Shown in pieces: positions 8,445 through 16,997 of a DNA stretch of 58,851 bases. Each line of letters opens with the position of its first letter. Position 1 is the first letter of the stretch. Made by a program: the position numbers and the translations under genes. Source of the stretch: Lachnospiraceae bacterium (lineage in GTDB: Bacteria; Bacillota; Clostridia; Lachnospirales; Lachnospiraceae). The stretch spans positions 1 to 58,851 of the forward strand of contig SVEJ01000015.1 of the NCBI GenBank assembly GCA_015057435.1. The letters are read 5' to 3'. A model generated the notes under the pieces. The model saw nothing but the letters and a program-made list of their open reading frames with translations. It had not been told where the DNA came from and searched no databases.

Positions 8445-8496
8445 GAAAAGTGAAGAAATGCTATGAAATATCGGCATTTTTTCGCTTTTCTTTTTT
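8445..8496 (+). terminator. Intrinsic terminator of the peptidase gene
   Basis: GAAAAGTGAAGAAATGC (8445-8461) pairs with GCATTTTTTCGCTTTTC (8474-8490), including G-U pairs, and a run of six T follows. From 8497 to 8614 no gene or structure is seen; the short ORF at 8463 overlaps the terminator and is not supported. Confidence 0.85.
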
Positions 8497-8614
8497 CTTC
8501 GTTTTTGTTACACTATTACCCGTTGAAAAATAAGCAGAAGTATATCCTATATGTAGAAATGGCATCGGGTGTGGCGAGACATTTGATTTTGAAATGCAAA
8601 GATGAATTTTGCAA

Positions 8615-8643
8615 TTCGTTAGATTTCATTATTTGTCTATATT
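8615..8643 (+). promoter_or_regulatory. Possible promoter for the rod-like RNA
   Basis: TATATT (8638-8643) has a weak TTCGTT (8615-8620) 17 bp upstream. The predicted start near 8650 coincides with the base of the long hairpin at 8645-8779. Confidence 0.35.
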
Positions 8644-8644
8644 G

Positions 8645-8779
8645 AAGTGTCATAAAAAGTGCGACCTTTTGTGCTATGGAAACGAGACTCATGTACCCTT
8701 GAGGCCTTTGCCGAAAAGGGTACACAGGGTTTGAGGCTCGTTGGAATGATTAGCACAATCGGAGCACGGTTATGACCTT
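8645..8779 (+). ncRNA. Rod-shaped structured RNA candidate (6S-like shape)
   Basis: About 135 nt fold into one long hairpin with internal loops: GTCATAA/TTATGAC (8649-8655 with 8770-8776), GTGC/GCAC (8659-8662 with 8764-8767), TGTGCTA/TAGCACA (8670-8676 with 8751-8757), AACGAG/CTCGTT (8681-8686 with 8737-8742), TGTACCCTT/AAGGGTACA (8692-8700 with 8716-8724), and a GGC/GCC tip. Two facing internal loops near the middle recall 6S RNA. I do not recognise a named family. It lacks the SRP domain IV motif. It could also be a typA leader or a palindromic MITE. There is no T-tract at its 3' end. Confidence 0.5.
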
Positions 8780-8870
8780 CTATATAGACATTGACAAGAA
8801 AAATTGCAAAATTCATCGTCGGTTCAAATCAAATGTAGGGAAAGTTTCTACAAAGGATTAGGAGGCCAAT

Positions 8871-10700
8871 ATGACAATTTCTAGAGATGATATTCGTAAC
8901 GTAGCGATTATTGCCCATGTAGACCATGGTAAAACTACCTTGGTGGATGAGCTTTTGAAGCAGAGCGGTGTATTCCGCGAGAATCAGGAAGTGGCAGAGC
9001 GTGTCATGGATTCTAATGATATTGAGAGAGAACGTGGAATCACGATTCTTTCGAAGAATACAGCAGTGGACTACAAGGGGACAAAGATTAATATTATAGA
9101 TACACCGGGACATGCGGACTTCGGTGGTGAGGTTGAGCGTGTTCTTAAAATGGTAAATGGTGTAATTCTTGTGGTGGATGCATTTGAGGGTGCCATGCCA
9201 CAGACGAAGTTTGTATTGAAAAAAGCTTTGGAGTTAAATCTTCATGTGATTGTTTGTGTGAACAAGATTGACCGTCCGGAAGCAAGAGTGGAAGAAGTGG
9301 AAGAAGAGGTATTAGAGCTTTTGCTTGACCTTGAGGCTACGGACGAGCAGCTTGATTGTCCATTTGTCTACGCTTCTGCAAGAGAAGGTGTGGCAAAGAA
9401 GAATATGGAAGATGATGCAGTGGATATGGCACCTCTTTTTGAGACTATTATTGACTATATCCCGGCTCCAACCGGTGATCCGGAAGCGGATACACAGGTG
9501 CTCATTTCTACGATTGATTACAATGAGTATGTGGGACGTATCGGTGTAGGTAAGATTGACAATGGAACCTTGAAACTGAATCAGGATGTATTACTTGTAA
9601 ATGCCCATGATGAGAGCAAGAGCAAGAAGGTCAAGATTGGTAAGTTATATGAATTTGAAGGACTTAATAAGGTAGAAGTGAAGGAAGCGGGAATTGGTTC
9701 CATTGTGGCAATTTCAGGTATTGCTGACATTTCCATTGGTGATACTCTTTGTTCACCGGAGAATCCGCAGCCGATTCCATTCCAGAAGATTTCGGAGCCA
9801 ACCATTTCCATGAACTTTATGGTCAATGATTCCCCTCTTGCAGGTAAGGAAGGTAAGTTTGTAACCTCAAGACATTTGCGTGACCGTTTGTTTAAGGAGC
9901 TTAATACAGATGTATCCTTGCGTGTAGAGGAAACAGAAGAGACGGAAGTCTACAAGGTATCTGGCCGTGGAGAGCTTCATTTATCCGTATTAATTGAGAA
10001 TATGCGCCGTGAAGGATATGAATTTGCTGTTAGCAAGGCAGAGGTTATCTATAAGCAGGATGATAATGGTAAGAAACTTGAGCCAATGGAGATTGCTTAT
10101 GTGGATGTTCCGGAAGAGTTTTCCGGTACGGTAATCAGTATGTTAAATGAACGTAAGGGTGAGCTTCAGGCAATGACACCGGCCCATGATGGAACGGTGC
10201 GATTAGAGTTTAATATTCCATCTCGTGGTTTGATTGGTTTCCGTGGTGATTTCATGACATCTACTAAGGGTACCGGAATTATCAATACCATTTTTGATGG
10301 CTATGGACCATACAAGGGTGACATGATGTATCGTAGTCAGGGTTCTTTAATTGCATTCGAGACAGGAACATCCATTACCTATGGTTTGTTTAACGCACAG
10401 GACAGAGGAACTTTGTTCATTGGTGCAGGTGAGCAGGTATATGCAGGAATGGTTATCGGTCAGACCGGTAAAGCTGAGGATATCGAGATTAATGTGTGTA
10501 AGGCAAAGCATTTGACCAATACGCGTGCTTCTGGTTCCGATGAGGCATTAAAGCTCACTCCGCCAAGAATCTTAAGCCTAGAGCAGGCGTTAGAGTTCAT
10601 TGATACCGATGAGCTTTTGGAGATTACTCCGGAGAATATTCGTATTCGTAAGAAGATACTTGATCCAACTCTTAGAAAGAGAGCAAGGATTAATCGATAG
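8871..10700 (+). CDS. typA: Ribosome-associated translational GTPase TypA/BipA
   Basis: A ribosome-binding GTPase of the EF-G superfamily involved in ribosome assembly and stress or cold adaptation. The 609 residues match the usual size. The G domain (1-200) shows AHVDHGKT (G1), RGITILSKN (G2), DTPGHADF (G3), NKIDRPEAR (G4) and YASAREG (G5). Domain II, EF-G-like domains and the BipA-specific C-terminal domain ([31 protein letters not shown]) follow. TAGGAGG precedes the ATG by 7 nt. It is downstream of the rod-like RNA and ends in the terminator at 10774. Confidence 0.97.
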   Translation: MTISRDDIRNVAIIAHVDHGKTTLVDELLKQSGVFRENQEVAERVMDSNDIERERGITILSKNTAVDYKGTKINIIDTPGHADFGGEVERVLKMVNGVILVVDAFEGAMPQTKFVLKKALELNLHVIVCVNKIDRPEARVEEVEEEVLELLLDLEATDEQLDCPFVYASAREGVAKKNMEDDAVDMAPLFETIIDYIPAPTGDPEADTQVLISTIDYNEYVGRIGVGKIDNGTLKLNQDVLLVNAHDESKSKKVKIGKLYEFEGLNKVEVKEAGIGSIVAISGIADISIGDTLCSPENPQPIPFQKISEPTISMNFMVNDSPLAGKEGKFVTSRHLRDRLFKELNTDVSLRVEETEETEVYKVSGRGELHLSVLIENMRREGYEFAVSKAEVIYKQDDNGKKLEPMEIAYVDVPEEFSGTVISMLNERKGELQAMTPAHDGTVRLEFNIPSRGLIGFRGDFMTSTKGTGIINTIFDGYGPYKGDMMYRSQGSLIAFETGTSITYGLFNAQDRGTLFIGAGEQVYAGMVIGQTGKAEDIEINVCKAKHLTNTRASGSDEALKLTPPRILSLEQALEFIDTDELLEITPENIRIRKKILDPTLRKRARINR

Positions 10701-10773
10701 GATTATGAATGTTTCATAGCAAAATACAAGTAGTGTGAATTTCTAGATATAGATTAAGCATAAGTGATAAAGT

Positions 10774-10812
10774 AAGGGTTGCGACATGTGAAGGTGTTGC
10801 AACCCTTCTTTT
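10774..10812 (+). terminator. Intrinsic terminator of typA
   Basis: AAGGGTTGC (10774-10782) pairs with GCAACCCTT (10799-10807), followed by CTTTTC. Confidence 0.8.
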
Positions 10813-10828
10813 CATTTAACGGAAAGAA

Positions 10829-10837
10829 TGGTATACT
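10829..10837 (+). promoter_or_regulatory. Extended -10 promoter for the DUF362-fluC genes
   Basis: TGGTATACT is an extended -10 (TGnTATACT). The same ATGGTATACTA core appears before folC and before the gene at 56122. No clear -35 is seen. Confidence 0.4.
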
Positions 10838-10917
10838 ATTATAGGTTTTTTTATATGTGTATTTCGTTTTTATTATACAAATAGAAGCATTATGGATGCA
10901 TGAAGGAGGATTTCAAA

Positions 10918-11781
10918 ATGCGTGCAAAGGTATATTTTTCGAAGAATATCACACCGGAAATGGTGTTAGAACTTTATAAAATGGTAGGTAAAGAATTAAA
11001 TGGTAATGTAGCAGTGAAGCTTCATTCTGGTGAAAAGGGCAATCAGAATTTCTTGAAACCGAACTTTTGGAAACCAATAATTCAGCATGTAAATGGTACC
11101 GTAGTAGAATGTAATACCGCATATGAAGGTGAGCGCAATACCACAGAAAAGCACAGAAAGCTTATCTCTGCCCATGGTTGGGACCGATATTTCAAGGTGG
11201 ATTTGTTGGATGCAGAGGGTCCGGATTTGAAACTAGACATTCCGAATGGCAAAGTCATTAAGGAAAACTATGTAGGTAAGAATATTGTCAATTACGATTC
11301 CATGTTGGTGTTGTCTCATTTTAAGGGACATCCTATGGGAGGATATGGTGGAGCGTTAAAGCAGTTATCCATTGGTGTGGCATCGTCTTATGGTAAAGCG
11401 TACATTCATGGAGCTGGAGTGCCAGAACACATATGGACAGCGGACCATGATTCTTTCTTGGAATCCATGGCAGATGCAGCGGGAAGTGTAGTGGATTATT
11501 TTAAGGGTGATATTGTTTATATCAATGTGATGAAGAATATGAGTGTGGATTGTGATTGTTGTGCGGTTGCTGAAGATCCGTGTATTGCGGATATTGGTAT
11601 CTTAGCTTCTACAGATCCGATTGCGATTGACCAAGCTTGTATCGATCTGGTATATGCTTGTTCTGATCCGGGTAAGCCACATTTGTTGGAGAGAATTGAG
11701 AGTCGTAACGGTGTACATACCATTGAAGCGGCGGCGAAGCTTGGATACGGAACGAGAGAGTATGAGTTAGTTGAGGTGTAA
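10918..11781 (+). CDS. DUF362 domain protein
   Basis: A 287-residue cytoplasmic protein of the DUF362 family, whose biochemical role is not established; relatives are often linked to iron-sulfur or ferredoxin-like proteins. Visible features are KVYFSKNITPEM, VAVKLHSGEKG, the glycine-rich HFKGHPMGGYGGALKQLSIG, and CDCCAVAEDPCIADIG, a cysteine cluster that could bind a metal or cluster. The start at 10918 is preferred because AAGGAGG (10903-10909) lies just before it; the ATG at 10900 overlaps that site. It is separated by 2 bp from fluC and probably co-transcribed. Confidence 0.85.
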   Translation: MRAKVYFSKNITPEMVLELYKMVGKELNGNVAVKLHSGEKGNQNFLKPNFWKPIIQHVNGTVVECNTAYEGERNTTEKHRKLISAHGWDRYFKVDLLDAEGPDLKLDIPNGKVIKENYVGKNIVNYDSMLVLSHFKGHPMGGYGGALKQLSIGVASSYGKAYIHGAGVPEHIWTADHDSFLESMADAAGSVVDYFKGDIVYINVMKNMSVDCDCCAVAEDPCIADIGILASTDPIAIDQACIDLVYACSDPGKPHLLERIESRNGVHTIEAAAKLGYGTREYELVEV

Positions 11782-11783
11782 GG

Positions 11784-12152
11784 ATGTTGAATATAATTGC
11801 TGTTGGATTAGGCGGCTTTATAGGAGCAGTTTGCAGATATTTGATTGGGTTAATTCCCATAAATGAAGTAACCGTTTTTCCAATTAAAACATTTATTATT
11901 AATATAGTGGGATGCATAGTAATTGGTTTGATTACTGTCGCAGCAACCAAGAATAATACGCTGAACCCACAATTACTTTTGTTCTTGAAAGTCGGAGTCT
12001 GTGGTGGGTTTACTACGTTTTCTACTTTTGCGTTGGAAACTGCAGAATTGATGAAGAGTGGAAATGCATTGATTGCTTTGGTATATATGGTGGGAAGTGT
12101 ACTTGTTGGTGTCGGAGTAATCTTTGGAATCGAATATTTTGCGATAAAATAA
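11784..12152 (+). CDS. fluC: Fluoride channel FluC (CrcB)
   Basis: A four-helix membrane protein that dimerises to export fluoride. 122 residues, normal length. Typical signatures are GGFIGAVCRYLIG at the N-terminus, FIINIVGCIVIGL in helix 2 and GGFTTFSTFALET in helix 3, the latter containing the phenylalanine and sodium-site residues. Only one copy is visible; many Firmicutes carry a pair of half-genes. No fluoride riboswitch precedes it, and it lies 2 bp behind the DUF362 gene, so it is probably read from the promoter near 10829. Confidence 0.95.
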   Translation: MLNIIAVGLGGFIGAVCRYLIGLIPINEVTVFPIKTFIINIVGCIVIGLITVAATKNNTLNPQLLLFLKVGVCGGFTTFSTFALETAELMKSGNALIALVYMVGSVLVGVGVIFGIEYFAIK

Positions 12153-12177
12153 TTGTAAGTTATGAGAGGTAATTAAT

Positions 12178-12372
12178 GTGGAGCAGATTTTAACCGCGAT
12201 ACTTATATTTGGCCCCGTAATATTAGGAGCTTATCTTGGTGTATTGTTAGTGAAATATATAGAGAAACAAAGACAAGAAAAACTTATGATGGGTGAATTG
12301 AAGTTTTATATTGGTCTTCCGATAGGAGTACTTATGTTGATTTCAATCTGTATTATGTTGAATATGAAATAA
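12178..12372 (+). CDS. Small two-TM protein
   Basis: A 64-residue protein starting with GTG, with GAGAGG (12164-12169) 8 nt upstream. Two hydrophobic segments (about 4-26 and 44-63) flank a short charged loop (EKQRQEKLMMGELK). No family recognised. It follows fluC by 25 bp and is the first of three small membrane proteins before 13033. Confidence 0.6.
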   Translation: MEQILTAILIFGPVILGAYLGVLLVKYIEKQRQEKLMMGELKFYIGLPIGVLMLISICIMLNMK

Positions 12373-12403
12373 GTAATAGTTTGTAGAGAAAAGGGATTAC
12401 GAT

Positions 12404-12532
12404 ATGAAACAAGACAAAATATTTATAAGAGCAGGAATCGTCGTTGTGTTGATTGGATTGCTTCTTGTTGGATTTAGTATCTTTTTGGTGTTATTTGGGG
12501 TAGCGACTGTAAAGATAGTAAAAATGGTATAA
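12404..12532 (+). CDS. Very small single-TM protein
   Basis: A 42-residue ORF: MKQDKIFIRAG, one strongly hydrophobic stretch (about 10-35, VVVLIGLLLVGFSIFLVLFG), then a basic end (VKIVKMV). AAAGGGA lies 7 nt before the ATG. Its position among other membrane genes and its consistent composition support a real small gene, although no homology can be assessed here. Confidence 0.5.
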   Translation: MKQDKIFIRAGIVVVLIGLLLVGFSIFLVLFGVATVKIVKMV

Positions 12533-12586
12533 TTTTGAATAACGATATAGAACAAAGGATGTAATATGTTAAAAGGAGAAATTTAA

Positions 12587-13033
12587 ATGAGTATCATTGG
12601 ATATATTATAATTGGAATCATAATTATTATATTGATTCTTGTATATTTACTGTTTTTGTTATCGTATATTGGTTCGTCAAAGTCTTATCGGGAAGCAAAA
12701 AGAGTAAATGCGATGGTTGAAGAAGAGTTGGGTAATATGAAATTAGCAACAGGAAGCCATTCGATTGGTTCGCCGAGATATCGTACGTTTTACAAATATA
12801 AGGTTTCTTTTATTGTGGATGGGACAGAGTACATAGAAGAAGCAGAGCTTAAAGAAAGTGATTTAAAGGTAGGAGATAGCGTAGAGGTTCGATATAGCAT
12901 TTCTAAGAAAGGGAAGCTTAGTCTGGAATCGGAAGCATTTTTATGCTGGACGCGAGAAATGGCAATTGGCTATACTCTCGGTATTATTCTAGGAGTTGTG
13001 TTAAGCATCTTAAAGGTGAACGATATAATATAG
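12587..13033 (+). CDS. Membrane protein, DUF3592-like
   Basis: A 148-residue protein with a long N-terminal membrane helix (residues 3-27, IIGYIIIGIIIIILILVYLL), a central soluble domain with YKVSFIVDGTEYIEEAELKE and LKVGDSVEVRYS, and a C-terminal helix (about 125-143). This TM-beta domain-TM layout is that of DUF3592 proteins, and GDSVEVRYS fits their conserved end. AAAGGAGAAATTT precedes the ATG. Function unknown. The 249-residue protein at 4535 is a similar type. Confidence 0.7.
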   Translation: MSIIGYIIIGIIIIILILVYLLFLLSYIGSSKSYREAKRVNAMVEEELGNMKLATGSHSIGSPRYRTFYKYKVSFIVDGTEYIEEAELKESDLKVGDSVEVRYSISKKGKLSLESEAFLCWTREMAIGYTLGIILGVVLSILKVNDII

Positions 13034-13044
13034 GAGATATTTAG

Positions 13045-13167
13045 ATGTCAAAGAAAAATATAATAAGAAAGAAATGTAACTTAGTGGAGATTATTATACA
13101 AACTGTTTTAGTATTTGTATATGGTCATTTGACCAATTTCTCCTGTTGGATTATCAAAGGAGTTTGA
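13045..13167 (+). CDS. Possible 40-residue ORF
   Basis: MSKKNIIRKKCNLVE followed by a moderately hydrophobic stretch. TAGGAG sits 8 nt before the ATG, which is the main support. Its 3' end overlaps the DUF1349 relic in another frame, so it may simply be debris. Confidence 0.25.
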   Translation: MSKKNIIRKKCNLVEIIIQTVLVFVYGHLTNFSCWIIKGV

Positions 13168-13306
13168 CAGTAAGCATAGATTTGACCAGTGTGGTGTTGT
13201 GATGTACCTAGATAGCGAGAACTGGCTTAAGGCTACATTTACCGATATGGAGATGACGGATTGTCAGTGGCTGGCACATGATGGGCAAAAGCCGGATGCA
13301 TTGTAA
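13133..13306 (+). pseudogene. DUF1349 domain remnant
   Basis: A frame running from a stop at 13130 to the TAA at 13304 encodes PVGLSKEFDSKHRFDQCGVV then MYLDSENWLKA, which matches the core of DUF1349 (concanavalin-like, DQ.G..v..D...W.K pattern). The N-terminal part and most of the C-terminal part are missing and there is no start signal. The final residues (TDCQWLAHDGQKPDAL) do not look like that family and may be fused debris. The rest of 13034-13335 holds nothing else recognisable. Confidence 0.6.
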
Positions 13307-13335
13307 AAGATGAGAGAATATAATTAGGAGAATAG

Positions 13336-13368
13336 AGGTTTCAACACGTATGTGTTGAGACCTTTTTT
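13336..13368 (+). terminator. Intrinsic terminator before padR
   Basis: AGGTTTCAACAC (13336-13347) pairs with GTGTTGAGACCT (13352-13363) and is followed by a T-run. Confidence 0.85.
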
Positions 13369-13398
13369 GCTGTAAGTAAAAAAAAAGGAAAATACCTC

Positions 13399-13429
13399 TT
13401 GACATATAATACTATGCGAAGTATAGTAT
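13399..13429 (+). promoter_or_regulatory. padR promoter with overlapping operator
   Basis: TTGACA (13399-13404) and TATAGT (13422-13427) are spaced 17 bp. ATACTAT (13409-13415) and ATAGTAT (13423-13429) form an inverted repeat with 7-bp spacer that covers the spacer and the -10 box. This is the expected arrangement for autorepression by the PadR protein encoded 21 bp downstream. Confidence 0.75.
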
Positions 13430-13450
13430 TGTGTAAAGGAGGGTATTGAG

Positions 13451-13771
13451 ATGGATATTCAATTAAAAAGAGGCTTATTAGATGTATGTGTCCTTGCAGC
13501 CATTAAAAATGAAGATTCTTATGGTTATCAAATCATTAAAGACATGAAACCATATGTAGAGATTTCTGAATCAACACTTTATCCGATTTTGCGCAGATTG
13601 GAAAAGGCCCAGATGCTTACCGTTCGTTCAGCAGAGCATAATGGAAGACTTAGAAAGTATTATCATATTGAAGATGCAGGAGTGAAGCGTATAGAAGATT
13701 TTAAGGAAGAATGGAAAGAGATTATGTCCATATATAGTTTTGTGGCAAGGGAGGAACATGACGATGAATAA
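13451..13771 (+). CDS. PadR-family transcriptional regulator
   Basis: A 106-residue winged-helix repressor. Signatures include RGLLDVCVLAAIKNEDSYGY, the recognition helix region ISESTLYPILRRLEKAQMLT and the wing GRLRKYYHIEDAG. The short C-terminal helix is typical of PadR subfamily 2 dimers. GGAGGG precedes the ATG. Its frame overlaps the DUF1700 gene by 8 bp, so the two are translationally linked. In this common Firmicutes arrangement PadR controls the following membrane genes and itself, here probably through the operator at 13409-13429. Confidence 0.93.
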   Translation: MDIQLKRGLLDVCVLAAIKNEDSYGYQIIKDMKPYVEISESTLYPILRRLEKAQMLTVRSAEHNGRLRKYYHIEDAGVKRIEDFKEEWKEIMSIYSFVAREEHDDE

Positions 13772-14354
13772 GAGTGAATTTTTGGCAGCACTTCGAGAAA
13801 AGTTAAATGGTGTGCCGGAAGAAGATATTAATAAATCTTTGGACTTTTACGGGGAAATGATTGATGACCGGGTAGAAGACGGAATGAGTGAGGAAGAAGC
13901 TGTTGAGGTGTTAGGCAGTATGGAAGAAATCATTAACCAGATTCTTTCGGAGGTGTCATTACCAAAACTGGTAAAGGAAAAAGTAAAGCCGAAGCAGGCG
14001 TTAAAGGCTTGGGAGGTTGTCCTGATTGTTTTAGGAGCACCGATTTGGGTTCCGATTGTATTGTCTTTGTGTGTTGTGGCGTTATCTTGTTATCTGAGCG
14101 TTTGGATGATGATTATTTCGCTATATGTAATGGATTTTTCACTAGCCGTAAGCGGTTTGGCAATGGTGGTACTTGCGTTTGCTGCTTTGGTTCAAGGCAA
14201 CTTTGCAGTGTTTGGAATGATGTTTGGATGTGGCCTGATATTGCTGGGACTTTCAGTTCTTCTGTTTTTCGGATTTAACTTAGTGACGAAGGGAATCTTA
14301 TGGTTGAGCAAGAAGATATTGATTGGAATAAAAGGATTATTTATCAAGAAGTAA
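13764..14354 (+). CDS. DUF1700 (HAAS) membrane protein
   Basis: A 196-residue protein. The N-terminal HAAS domain (MNKSEFLAALREKLNGVPEE, DINKSLDFYGEMIDDRVEDG, AVEVLGSMEEI) is cytoplasmic. From about residue 80 there are three to four membrane segments (VVLIVLGAPIWVPIVLSLCV, and others to 185). The ATG at 13764 is preferred because AAGGGAGG (13747-13754) is 9 nt away; 13758 is closer and less likely. DUF1700 proteins accompany PadR regulators and DUF4097 proteins and are thought to act in envelope sensing; the precise role is unknown. Confidence 0.85.
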   Translation: MNKSEFLAALREKLNGVPEEDINKSLDFYGEMIDDRVEDGMSEEEAVEVLGSMEEIINQILSEVSLPKLVKEKVKPKQALKAWEVVLIVLGAPIWVPIVLSLCVVALSCYLSVWMMIISLYVMDFSLAVSGLAMVVLAFAALVQGNFAVFGMMFGCGLILLGLSVLLFFGFNLVTKGILWLSKKILIGIKGLFIKK

Positions 14355-14367
14355 AGGAGTTTGTGAT

Positions 14368-15450
14368 ATGAAAAAAGCAAAAAAGATTGCCCTTATTGTG
14401 GCTGTGTGTATGATTGTAGTTGGATTTATGAGTGCGTTTATATCTGCTGCATCTGTAGGATTCGATATGGCAAAGGTAGATACGGTGGAATGGAAAACGA
14501 ATACATACGAAGTTAAGGAATCGTTTGAACATATATCCATTGATGGATTGGATGCGAAAGTAAGCCTTGTTCCGTCTACAGATGGTACTTGTAAGGTAGT
14601 CTGTACGGAGAATGATAATGTATACGATGAGGTTAAGGTTACGGATAATACATTGACGGTTAAACGTATCAGCAAAGGCAAATGGCAATTCAATTTTGGC
14701 GTGTCTTTAGAGGAAGTTAAGATTACAGTATATTTACCAAAGACTGAATATAAAAAACTTGTTCTTAATAATACAAGTGGAAGATTAGAGGTACCGACAG
14801 ATTTTACTTTTGAAGAAGCAAGGGTTGCCAACAGCAGTGGTAAGATTACTTTCAAAGCAGATGTGACCGGTACATTATCCGTAGAAAATACCAGTGGAGG
14901 AATTGAAGTTGGTGAGAATCAGGTGGGTAGCCTGACTGTGCTCGGAAGCAGCGGAGGAATCCAAATAGCTTCTGTTCGCGCAGAAAATGATGTCCAAGCA
15001 AGTAGTACTAGTGGTGGAATCCAGATTTCAGATGTGGAATGCAAGAATATGATTACGAAAGGTTCCAGCGGAAGTACTCGATTGTCTTCTATTGTTGCAA
15101 AGGAAAATCTTAACGTAAATGGTACCAGTGGAAGTATTCAGCTGACCGACGTGGAGTGCGCGGATATAACAGGAGATAATTCCAGTGGTAGTATCAAGTG
15201 TGACAATGTAATTGCTTCCGGTAATATGGAACTTGAAAATTCCAGTGGTGGAATTAGTTTTGAGGCTTGTGATGCAGCCAATTTAAAACTTTCAGCAACC
15301 AGCGGAAGTATTCGCGGTAGTTTGTTGACACCGAAGAATTTCATTGCGGATGCAACCAGTGGAAGTGTAGATGTGCCCCAATCAGCAAGCGGTGGTCTGT
15401 GTGAAGCATCGACAACCAGCGGTAGTATTCACATTCGTGTGGTTGAGTAA
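14368..15450 (+). CDS. DUF4097 beta-solenoid surface protein
   Basis: A 360-residue protein with an N-terminal signal or anchor helix (residues 7-28) and no downstream membrane segment. From about residue 120 it consists of roughly a dozen repeats of 17-22 residues, each with an SSGG/TSGS core (NTSGRLEV, NSSGKITF, NTSGGIEV, GSSGGIQI, STSGGIQI and so on), predicting a right-handed beta-solenoid of the DUF4097 (adhesin-like) type exposed outside the cell. AAAGGAG precedes the ATG. It is the third gene of the padR unit, 13 bp after the HAAS gene. Confidence 0.88.
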   Translation: MKKAKKIALIVAVCMIVVGFMSAFISAASVGFDMAKVDTVEWKTNTYEVKESFEHISIDGLDAKVSLVPSTDGTCKVVCTENDNVYDEVKVTDNTLTVKRISKGKWQFNFGVSLEEVKITVYLPKTEYKKLVLNNTSGRLEVPTDFTFEEARVANSSGKITFKADVTGTLSVENTSGGIEVGENQVGSLTVLGSSGGIQIASVRAENDVQASSTSGGIQISDVECKNMITKGSSGSTRLSSIVAKENLNVNGTSGSIQLTDVECADITGDNSSGSIKCDNVIASGNMELENSSGGISFEACDAANLKLSATSGSIRGSLLTPKNFIADATSGSVDVPQSASGGLCEASTTSGSIHIRVVE

Positions 15451-15454
15451 AAGT

Positions 15455-15535
15455 TTGTTGCGATTATAGTAGCGCAACAATTCTTAAAAATTTATGAATT
15501 TTTGTGAAAAGACGTCAAAAATGGCGTCTTTTTTT
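15455..15535 (+). terminator. Tandem terminator hairpins after the DUF4097 gene
   Basis: TTGTTGCG (15455-15462) pairs with CGCAACAA (15473-15480), followed by TTCTT. A second hairpin AAAAGACG/CGTCTTTT (15507-15532) has a run of seven T. Confidence 0.75.
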
Positions 15536-15603
15536 GTGGAATTTATTGCGAAAACACAAGAGGAATGATAAAATAATACAAAATGTAGTAGGAGGGGGCA
15601 GTT

Positions 15604-16908
15604 ATGGATCAATTGAATGATAATATTATTAAAGCAGCATTTCGGGCAATGCTTGATGATACGAAGGCAATGGTTTTTGTGAAAGATATGAATCTTGTAT
15701 ATGTGGCTGCTTCCATGCCGTTTGTAAAAGCTTCCGGAAATGAATGGTTAGATGATATCGTTGGGAAAAAAGATGCACAGATATTTAAGAATCAGGAATT
15801 AGCTAAAAAGTATGTAATGGACGATTATAAATTGTTTACGAATGGTAAGAACCTGATTGATTATATTGAACCGCTTCCGGACGAAGACGGACGAGCGAGA
15901 TATGCATCTACATCTAAGTATATATTAAAAGATGACGATGGGAATAATATTGGTGTGTTAGGTGTAACTCGTGATATTACAAGGGATTACATGGCACGTC
16001 AGAGATACCAGACGGAATTGCAGTATCTTTTCGAATTGCCGGATGATACATATGCAGTTTCCTATATGGATGTAGACGATTGGCGTATTATTACACAACG
16101 TAGGCAGGATGTGGGAAATACTACATTACAATCCTGTGTGTCTGTTGAGGAACTTTATGAGGCAGCACTTGAATCAATTGTGGATTCTAATTGTAAAGCA
16201 GCAGAGTTTTATCGCAACTTTACACAGAATCATTTGAGAGAAATCTATGACAGTGGAAGAACAGGTTTATCATTTAATTATCAGAGACGATTGTTGGATG
16301 GTAGTCTGCACTGGGTTCATAATGACTTGAAGTTTTTGACCGATGTAGATAGCGGACATCTTTGTGTCATGCTTTCGGCGAAGAATATTGATTTAGAGAA
16401 AAAACAAGAAGAGAAGCTGATAGAGGCTGCGAAGCGTGATCAGATGACGATGTTATATAACAGAGAAACAACGATGGAATATATTGAGCAATTTCTAAGT
16501 GAATACCCGCAGTCTATGCATGCATTGTTCATGATTGATGTGGATAATTTTAAGAGCTTGAATGATACATTAGGACATCAGATGGGAGATGAATTCCTGA
16601 TTGAACTCGCAAAGGAAGTAAAGAGTATTTTCCGCGAGAGTGATATTGTAGGAAGAATTGGTGGAGATGAGTTCTTTGCCTTCTTGAGTAAAGTTCCTGA
16701 TATGACAATTGTTGAGAAGAAAGCAGAAGAATTGATTCAGACAATCAGAAGGGTATGTAAGAAGTATCCTGTGGTTGATTTGTCCGGAAGTATTGGAATT
16801 AGTATGTATCCGAAAGATGGTATGACGGTAGATGAAATGTATGCGAAAGCAGATGAAGCACTTTACCAGGCAAAGAATCATGGAAAGAATCAGATTGTAA
16901 TCGTGTAA
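15604..16908 (+). CDS. PAS-PAS-GGDEF diguanylate cyclase
   Basis: A 434-residue cytoplasmic signalling enzyme predicted to make cyclic di-GMP from two GTP. A PAS domain spans about 12-128 (VFVKDMNLVYVAAS, GVLGVTRDIT) and a second PAS-like region about 150-265. The GGDEF domain begins near 275 (DQMTMLYNRETTMEYI) with the intact GGDEF motif at 353-357 and the inhibitory I-site RESD at 344-347, five residues before it, so product feedback inhibition is expected. No transmembrane segments. AGGAGGGGG precedes the ATG. No cyclic di-GMP effector is visible nearby. Confidence 0.95.
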   Translation: MDQLNDNIIKAAFRAMLDDTKAMVFVKDMNLVYVAASMPFVKASGNEWLDDIVGKKDAQIFKNQELAKKYVMDDYKLFTNGKNLIDYIEPLPDEDGRARYASTSKYILKDDDGNNIGVLGVTRDITRDYMARQRYQTELQYLFELPDDTYAVSYMDVDDWRIITQRRQDVGNTTLQSCVSVEELYEAALESIVDSNCKAAEFYRNFTQNHLREIYDSGRTGLSFNYQRRLLDGSLHWVHNDLKFLTDVDSGHLCVMLSAKNIDLEKKQEEKLIEAAKRDQMTMLYNRETTMEYIEQFLSEYPQSMHALFMIDVDNFKSLNDTLGHQMGDEFLIELAKEVKSIFRESDIVGRIGGDEFFAFLSKVPDMTIVEKKAEELIQTIRRVCKKYPVVDLSGSIGISMYPKDGMTVDEMYAKADEALYQAKNHGKNQIVIV

Positions 16909-16937
16909 AATGACCAAAAAGACAGCGTAATTTCTAA

Positions 16938-16966
16938 TTGCCATTTTTTCTCATACTAGTTATAAT
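16938..16966 (+). promoter_or_regulatory. Promoter for the condensation-fold gene
   Basis: TTGCCA (16938-16943) and TATAAT (16961-16966) with 17-bp spacing, about 30 bp before the start codon. Confidence 0.6.
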
Positions 16967-16997
16967 GGAAATAGTATGGAAGAAAGGGTGTTAGGGC

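Noticed and set aside
8463-8645. 60-codon plus-strand ORF
   Set aside because: It overlaps the intrinsic terminator hairpin of the peptidase gene, lacks a ribosome binding site and has no coding character.
8645-8779. SRP RNA (4.5S) as identity of the rod-shaped RNA
   Set aside because: The invariant domain IV motif (GTCAGGTCCGGAAGGAAGCAG-like) is absent.
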